Source: Nigrospora sphaerica
Lineage: Eukaryota; Ascomycota; Sordariomycetes; Amphisphaeriales; Apiosporaceae
Length of the DNA: 64,000 nucleotides
Direction: 5' to 3'
Assembly (NCBI GenBank): GCA_018287875.1
Contig: JAGVVL010000013.1
Coordinates: 1,860,001-1,924,000, forward strand
Shown here: positions 57,140-64,000 of the stretch, piece after piece
Layout: every line of letters begins with the position of its first letter
How positions within the stretch are numbered: position 1 is the first letter of the stretch
The notes under the pieces: model-generated
The model's input: the letters and a program-made list of their open reading frames with translations, nothing else
Database searches by the model: none
Told to the model about the DNA's origin: nothing
Position numbers and translations under genes: made by a program

Positions 57140-58230
57140 TAAACCCTTCGATTTCGCGACCGTACGCCCGCTTTAATGGTCCAAAATATCCAACGTCAAG
57201 AGGCTGGAGTAGATGTGACGAATGAGGAGGCATTGAGACCGTGATAATGCTCTTCTCCTTACAGAAAGCCTGGAAATCGGCCGAAACGTGGCTCTCGTGC
57301 CCGTCGATGATCAACATTCAATGTGTGCCCTTTGTACGCGCGGCAGTGTGTTTATCGAAATGCCGAATCCAGTCTAGCCCTGTCTCATTGTCGGTCCATC
57401 CATTGGAGGTTGGTTTAATCACCCAGTCGCGTGGTAGGGTGCTGTCGGCGTACCAGTTCGCGAGATGGTTCTTGCCCTTCACCGCTACAAATGGCGGGAC
57501 GCACCAGCCGTCCGCACACACGCCCTGGATCGCGGTAGCCCATTCTCGATTGCCAGGCTGGACTTTCTTTCGTTTGCCGCTGCGGTCGGCGCCTATAACA
57601 ACTATAGAGGACGTGATCTGGCCTATTATGAAGCCAGTCTCGTCGAAATTGTACAGATCCTCGTCAAGGATACCGTACGTCGCCCTCATGTTGCGGAAAA
57701 GCTCGAACCAAGCCGCGATCTTTTTAGGGTCCTCGCAGAGGGCCCTCTAGTAGTCGTATACACGAGAAAGACGCGTCTTAAGTTGGGGTTGTCGCTTCAC
57801 GAAGTTCGAGGCCCAGTGTATCCCGACGCGTGACGCGTCGCGCTCCGCGAGAATAACATTGGCCATCTCTTCCACATCAGGCATCCGGGGCGCGAATCCC
57901 CGCGAATCCAGGTCCATTATATATGTGACAATCACATTCTCTTCTAGCTCCGTTAATCGAGTGCTGTTAGGGCGCGTGTCTTGCCGGGCGCGTGTTCCGT
58001 TCATTCTTCGACGTAGTGAGGTTTCGGAGACGTTATATGTCCTAGCCGCGGCTCTGCGGGTAAGATTGGGGTCGTTTTGGAGAGATTGGATAGCAAGAAC
58101 CATCTGGCTTTCTTTCGACGCGGTCTCCATGTTTATTTGTGGTTATGTAGTGTCTTAAAGTTGAATTGGCGCCATTTGGCGGTAAGTGCGCCACTCGCTT
58201 GTCTGCGCCACTCGCTTGTCATCTACGTTA

Positions 58231-58823
58231 TACGACTATTAAAGTAGCCTTATTAAAGATATTAAAAATGTTAAGCTAATTAAGACTTTTTGTGAACTGT
58301 GAACTTAAAGGCTAGGTATAGTATTGATGATTAAAATATTTATTACTTTAACGATAATAGCTTTATAAGAAGTTAAATAACGCGTATAATTATTATAACC
58401 GGTGCCGAATACATTAAAAAGTAAATGAAGGTTTAACTTTATAATTATAAATAAGTTACTATGATTTAAAGCGTTATTACCTTATTAGTTAATACGGTAA
58501 TAATACTCTCTTATACGCTTAAGTTATCAAATTTACTTTAATAAGTAAGCCGATAACTAAGTAAGTTTAATTAAACTTCGTATTTTGAAAAAGATATTAT
58601 ATCGCGCGTGAAAAGCTTATACTAAATATTAATAATCGATAAACATAAAAGCTTCATTTCGGCCCATTCTTAAGCTGTTTATAAAGAGAAGAACATTATT
58701 ATAGTCTTTATAGTTTCGCACTCGCTTCATATATTACTGAGGCGGAATTCTTTACTCCTTTTTAAGGTACGTTTTTAAAGGTCTTTATACTATATAGTGT
58801 TTAGGCTAAATTTTATAAGGCTA
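58231..58823. other. AT-rich spacer, no gene
   Basis: RIP-like AT-rich DNA between Pogo-A and Pogo-B; nothing else recognised. Confidence 0.5.
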
Positions 58824-60679
58824 ACGTACCCCACAAGCGAGTGCCATATCCAAGCGAATGCCACAGTAAACAGGACTTTCTTAGCTAATACTATAATTAC
58901 GCAACCCCAACTTTAGGACTCAATTCGAGCTACTAAAAGAACATTCCTAGGATGACCTTTCCTTAATCAGACAGGTTCGTGCATTATGTCCCTTGTTTCC
59001 GTTTTGCCTACACTGCTGTTTTCTAGCTGAACTCCTCCGATAACAATACAACTTCTATCCTCTTCCTCCTTTTGTTGCTTCCGAGATCTATCGGGAGCTA
59101 TGAGATCTTATCCCTCTTGTAAAGTAAAGAAGCCTCCTTAATGTAAACGTGTCTTTTTAACTCTGCGACGCTTACTTAGTATCTCATTAGCTTAACAAAG
59201 GTTTTGTACCTCTAATTAAAAGAGCGCGACCTAGTATATAATCCCCTGTGTCCCTTTTACGAGCTAGTTAATAAATCGATAAATCGATATTGGTTAGCTA
59301 TTTTAATAACGGAAGATTCGGTTTTTAATATACTATGTCTACGATACTATCTTAAGCGGGTTGTTAGGAGTTTTAAATATCTAAGGTAAAGGCAGCTCCG
59401 GGATCGACTCAGACGGTGTTAACGTACGTAGCTTCATATCTAGCTTTGTAATCACGCTTTCTAGGTTAATAAAGATAAGTCTAGCCCTGTAAAAACCCCC
59501 TTATATATTTTAAGTCGTAAAGGCGTACTTAAATGCCCTATAGAAGGCCGGAAAGAAATCGGCCTTCGTTATATAGGTGACATACCTCTGTATTAAAACT
59601 TTGATTTGCTGATTGTAGGTTTTCTTTAGCGGGCTAAAGTAACCGACATCGAGTGGCTAAAGGAGATAGAATAAGTGAGTAGGTATATATAAAGTAATGA
59701 TCTTATTTTCCTAGTAGTAAAGTTCAAACTTAGTTAAATAATAACTTTTATAGCCGTCGAAATAAAAAGACAATAAATCCTTTTTATACGCTCTCTACTA
59801 TACTAGTTAAAATACTGAATCTATTTTAGGCCTTTCTTATTTATCGTCCAGCTATTATTACTTACTATAATATGCTAATCCTTTAGTACTTAGCTATCTT
59901 TATACCACAAAGCAAAGTAGAATTTATTAGCGATAATAATATATAGTGGGATCGCCTAGCCTTAAGAATTAACGCTTTAAATAACTATAACCTATTCTCG
60001 GTTCCCTTATTAAATAGCTTTAAGTCTTTCGTATTTTTTAAAGTTAGTTACTATTATATTAGTAAAGATAATACCTATTATAAAATTAATCTCGTTAAAA
60101 TTATAAATATCAGTGTTATACACGTTATACTTAGCAACGATGTTTTATATAAGCCGAAACCACACGTTTAATATATCTGGATCTTCGTATTGGGCTCTCT
60201 TATAATTGTACTTACAAAAGAAACGCGTTTAAAACTATGGTTATCGCTTTATAAAATTTAACGTTTAGTTATTTCCGATAAGTAGTGTGTTATAGTTATA
60301 TAGTAGCTGATTTACTATTGCTTCCACCTTAATAAACCTAGGAGGAATACATATGTATCGAGGTTAAAGATATATTATACTATTGTTCTTTCTTTTAAAT
60401 CCGTAAGTTTTTATAAGTTGGTCTTGAAATCTTATTATGATAATTAACCACGTTGCTGGTGATAAAGTGTACTGAAATTAAGATTATATACTGCTACAGC
60501 GGCCTTAGTGCTTAACTTAGGATCTCTTTTTATAGCTTGGCAGGCTAGGATTATGTTACCCTTGTTACTCTTTTATCGTATAGTGTGTTGTTAGGAAATA
60601 CGTGTTGTAATAAAGTAGACGCGTTTAGCTAGAGCTGTGTCGCATTCGCTTAGGTGTGGCACTCGTATGTGGGGTACGT
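58824..60679 (-). mobile_element. Pogo-B transposon, full-length, RIP-mutated
   Basis: 1,856 bp between TA dinucleotides (58822-58823, 60680-60681), with termini ACGTACCCCACAAGCGAGTG and its inverse. Subterminal CAAGCGAGTGCCA / CAAGCGAATGCCA doublets resemble those of Pogo-A. The minus-strand transposase is riddled with stops; its start codon region reads ATA where the copy at 62945 has ATG. Confidence 0.83.
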
Positions 60680-60681
60680 TA

Positions 60682-61738
60682 GTTTAATCTTTTATAGCTT
60701 AGAAAAAGTTATCTTAGAGTTTAACATAAAGTTATTAACGCGTTTGTTATTTAATAGCCCCCCGCTAATTACTATCTTATAAGCCTTTTAAATGTTATAT
60801 AATTTAATGTTAGCTACTTTATAAAGTATTTATATTAAAAACTGATTCTATGAATATTATGATAGCCTTTTACAACCGTTTATATTAATACTAAACTAAT
60901 TTACGGAACATGCAATTGTAATAATATACGAGGTCGTTCTTTTATAAACAAAGCTTAAAGAACTTTAATAAGCAAACACAAGTCTTATAAAATAATATAA
61001 GGTTATAAAAACACGATTATAAGAAGGAAGAACATTTAAGATAAGCTAAGCTTAATATCTTTTAAATTAAAAGAGCGTAGATATGTAACTAAAGAAGAAA
61101 ACGCATAAAAGAAGTGTTCACATATCGAGCCTAAAGCCGCGTGTATTATAATGTGACATTTATAAGAAGAGTAGTTATAACGCGCGCATATATTAAGTAA
61201 ATGTAGAAACAATTTCAGGCGTTATAGTTAAGTAAAAAATAAGTACGTGCCGAAAGTGGTCGGAAGTGAGCGACTTAATGAGCTAAACGACTTAAATGGC
61301 ACTTACGTTGAATATATATCATTATAATAAGATATAAATGATTAATTAATAATTGATAATATATTATTATATAAAAGTGAAATAATGGAATCAACGTCGA
61401 AGGCTTGAAAAGATATCATTGTAAAGACTTATTTTAACCAACTCTTAGAAAAGCACTTTATTTAAAGAAGAATGAAGGAATTTTTTTTAAAAAAAAATTA
61501 TTAATAGAACTACATTAATATACTGATATTATTATGAGTAAGCTTTAAGTATAAGTGGGTTCTATATTATAAATATCATGATATTAAACTTAGTGTTTAA
61601 AATGTTAATACATAAAAGAATCAAAACTTAAAATAACACCTAAAAGAATACTATGTCTAATTATAGTAGTTTATTTATTATTGAGTTTTAATTAAACCCT
61701 TAATTCTGTTTAAAAATTAAGTAAATATTTTTTATTAC
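60682..61738. other. AT-rich RIP block, no gene
   Basis: No recognisable coding or RNA feature. Confidence 0.5.
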
Positions 61739-61872
61739 TATAAGGGATAGTAAGAGGTGACTACTCGCCTATAACGCTTAAAAGACTAGCAGTGTCTCCA
61801 CTCATAAAGACACACCCCTTTAATCCTGACCTTTAAGGATGTAGCCGGCTAAACGCAGCTATAACCCTTATA
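61739..61872 (+). repeat. Short TG...CA element, RIP-altered copy
   Basis: 134 bp, homologue of 36797-36930, with TG-to-TA ends (TATAAGGG...CCCTTATA). Flanks ATTAC (61734-61738) and ATTAT (61873-61877) look like a 5-bp duplication with one C-to-T change. Confidence 0.78.
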
Positions 61873-62942
61873 ATTATCTTCTAATTATAAATGAATAGCT
61901 GAATAAAAAGTGTTAAATAAGTATTTAAAGTATATCTTTAAGCTTTTATTAACGAAAAGGTATGAGCTTAGTAGTATTTTCTTAATAAAGTAGAGTTTAT
62001 TATAACCAACGTAGTTAACGTTATTATAGAAATATTCTTATTTATAATATTATATAACTATAACCTTAAGATTAAAGTTAGGGCCGTAAACGAGCCCTTA
62101 AAAAAGAAATACTAATTACTTAAATGTAAGTACAATACTTATCACGTATTAAAGACAAGTTATAAGTTCGTTAATGGTTTATAATATTAGCATAATTAAA
62201 ATAACATAGTTAAACTTCTTAACAATTATATGTTAAGAAAATTAACTTTTAAAGACTATTTATAAGAAACTTATATTAAAAGGTGAACGAACTTAATTTA
62301 AAGAGTTTCAAACCCTTTTAAAATTATTAAAGAGGTTAATAATCTTTAACATAGATAATGATACTACTATTTTTACATTATAAAGCTTGCTTAATATCCG
62401 TTCTTAAGTTATAAAAGATAAGCTTAAGTTATTATGTTAAAAACTTTTTATAAGGCTTAAAACACAAAAAAGAGAGAAAAATAAAACTTAAAGATATTGC
62501 ATTAGAGTGTGAATGACAGTAAATATTGATACCTTATAGAGTAGAAAAATAAATCAATAAAGTATATTATAAAGAACTATTTATATATCTTTATTATGCG
62601 CTTATAATGATTTAAAGAAACGAATAACAAGTAAAGAAAAGAAACCATTACAAGTATGTATTTAATTAACAGGGCTTAGCTATTGTAGGCTAATAAAAGC
62701 CTAGTAAAATGTTATAATATTTATAGTACGAAATAAATAATAAAATAATTAAAAAGTGGCGACTTTAACATGTTAAATAAATATGTATATTTTAAACTAT
62801 TATTAACGTCTTGTTACTATCCTAGTAGGAACTCTTAAGAACTGTTTAATTAAAGTAAGTAAAAAATGAAAAAAAAAGAGTTCAAATATACGCACTTCTT
62901 AACTAATAATACGTTAACGGATCGCTTATAAAGAGATTTCTA
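61873..62942. other. AT-rich RIP block, no gene
   Basis: No recognisable coding or RNA feature. Confidence 0.5.
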
Positions 62943-62944
62943 TA

Positions 62945-64000
62945 ACGTACACCACAAGCGAGTGCCACACCTAAGCGAATGCCACACCGCTCCAGCTAGA
63001 CGCGTCTACCTTATTACAACACGTATTTCCTAACAACACACCATGCGACGAAAGAGTGACAAGAAAAACATAATCCTAGCCTGCTAGGCTATAGAAAAAG
63101 ATTCTAAGCTAAGCGCTAAGGCCGCTGTAGCGGTATATAATGTTGATTTCAGTACACTTTATCGCCGGCAGCGCGGTTAATTATCACGATAAGATTTTAA
63201 GATTAACTTACGAAAACTTACAGATCTAAAAGAAAGGACAATAATATAATATATCCTTAACCTCGACGTATATGTATTCCCCCCTAGGCTTGTTAAAGTA
63301 GAAACAATAGTAAATCAGCTACTATATAACTATAATACGCTACTTATCGGAAAGAACTGGACATTAAACTTCGTAAAGCAATAACCATAGCTTTAAACGC
63401 GTTTCTTTTATAAATACGATTATCAGAGAGCCCAATACGAAAATCCAAACGTATTAAACACGTGGTTTTAACTTATATAGAATATCGTCGCTAAATATAG
63501 CGTGTATAATGCCGATGTTTACAATTTCGACGAGACTAGTTTTATAATAGGTATTATCTTTACCGGTATAATAGTGACTAACTTTAGAAAATACAAAAGA
63601 CTTAAAGCTGTTTAATAAGGGAACCAAGAATAGGTTATAGTTATTTAAGGTGTCAATTCCTAAGGCTAGGCGATCCCGCTATATATTATTATGGCTAGTA
63701 AATTCCACCTTACATCGTAGTATAAAGATAGCTAACTACCAAAGGATTAATATATCGCGGTAAGTAATAACAGCTAGATAATAAATAAGAGAGGCCTAGA
63801 ATAGATTCAGCACTTCAATTAATATACTAAAGGGCGTACGAAAAGGATTTATTATCTTCTTATTCTCGACAACTATAAAAGTTATTATTTAACCGAGTTC
63901 GAACTCTACTGCTAAGAAAATAAGATCATCACTTTATATATGCCTGCTTACTTATCCTATCTCCTTTAGCTACTCGATGTCGGTTACTTTAGCCCGCTAA
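62945..64000 (+). mobile_element. Pogo-B transposon, second copy, cut by the window end
   Basis: Begins after TA (62943-62944) with ACGTACACCACAAGCGAGTG. Plus-strand transposase from ATG 63042 (MRRKSDKKNIILAC): HTH (S-A-K-A-A-V-A-V-Y-N-V-D), N-F-D-E-T-S-F-I-I-G (~63525), L-I-L-D-N-Y (~63855) and L-L-D-V-G-Y-F-S-P-L at the window end, interrupted by many TAA/TAG codons. Opposite orientation to the copy at 58824. Confidence 0.82.

Larger units (their letters stand above)
54779..58130 (-). pseudogene. Pogo-A DDE transposase, interrupted
   Basis: ATG 58130; psq/HTH (LTRRAAARTYNVSETSLRRR), a CENP-B-like domain, N-F-D-E-T-G-F (~57645), LIIDGHESH (~57310) and LLQPLDVGYFGPLKRAY (~57200). The frame is continuous apart from a TAG (57747-57749, expected CAG) and a TGA (57318-57320, expected CGA), both C-to-T changes, until the LTR element enters after REIEGF at 57140. 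The C-terminal part (KAHVNHITKAEFLIAFHAAF ... GAGLVPLNPDKV) resumes at 55068 and ends at 54779. Confidence 0.88.
54299..58228 (-). mobile_element. Pogo-A transposon carrying a nested LTR element
   Basis: Bounded by TA (54297-54298, 58229-58230). The inverted termini begin ACGTAGATGACAAGCGAGTG, and each contains the motif GACAAGCGAGTGGCGCA twice in tandem (54307-54339; 58188-58221 on the other strand). Without the LTR element (55074-57139 plus one 5-bp duplication) it is ~1.86 kb. Far less mutated than the copy at 40996-42836, so it arrived later or escaped most RIP. Confidence 0.9.

Overview
The window comes from a filamentous ascomycete (Pezizomycotina, most likely Dothideomycetes/Pleosporales). 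The reasons are short 50-100 bp introns with CTRAC-type branch sites, LysM-chitinase and LysM-effector genes, chromodomain Ty3/Gypsy and pogo/Fot1-type transposons, and alternation of GC-balanced DNA with very AT-rich blocks full of C-to-T/G-to-A nonsense changes, the footprint of repeat-induced point mutation (RIP).

Layout. (1) 1-5,810: a damaged divergent pair of chitin-binding genes, a LysM-chitinase (minus, frameshifted, leaving the window on the left) and a LysM effector-like gene (plus). One truncated LINE sits 10-20 bp before the effector ATG and a second splits its last LysM domain with a 15-bp target duplication. (2) 6,342-13,504: nested LTR retroelements. A 5.86-kb Gypsy element with identical 289-bp LTRs lies inside a 213-bp solo LTR of another family, followed by a Copia 5' fragment and a 131-bp TG...CA element. 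(3) 13,834-33,873: six intact spliced genes forming one polyketide cluster. (4) 34,159-64,000: a transposon-dominated, largely RIP-mutated, AT-rich block holding pogo-like elements of three families, a 7.5-kb Gypsy element with intact LTRs, a solo LTR, short TG...CA elements and a 2.07-kb non-autonomous Copia-type LTR element nested in a pogo element.

The cluster contains, in order, a highly reducing PKS (minus), an O-methyltransferase (plus), a short-chain dehydrogenase (minus), a Zn2Cys6 regulator (minus), a BBE-like FAD oxidase (minus) and a cytochrome P450 (plus). This gene set and order match, from memory, the sol1-sol6 solanapyrone cluster of Alternaria solani and Ascochyta rabiei. In that pathway the PKS builds the pyrone polyketide, the methyltransferase O-methylates it, the P450 hydroxylates it, the FAD enzyme oxidises the alcohol and performs the Diels-Alder cyclisation, and the dehydrogenase reduces the aldehyde. 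With the introns assigned here all six reading frames close, so the cluster looks functional although transposons surround it.

Most unusual items: an intron-containing gene lying antisense inside the large Gypsy element; an in-frame 111/156-bp tandem repeat within its pol; the ORF-less LTR element with a tRNA-iMet-half primer site; probable GC-AG introns in three genes; and short TGTAAGG-ended elements.
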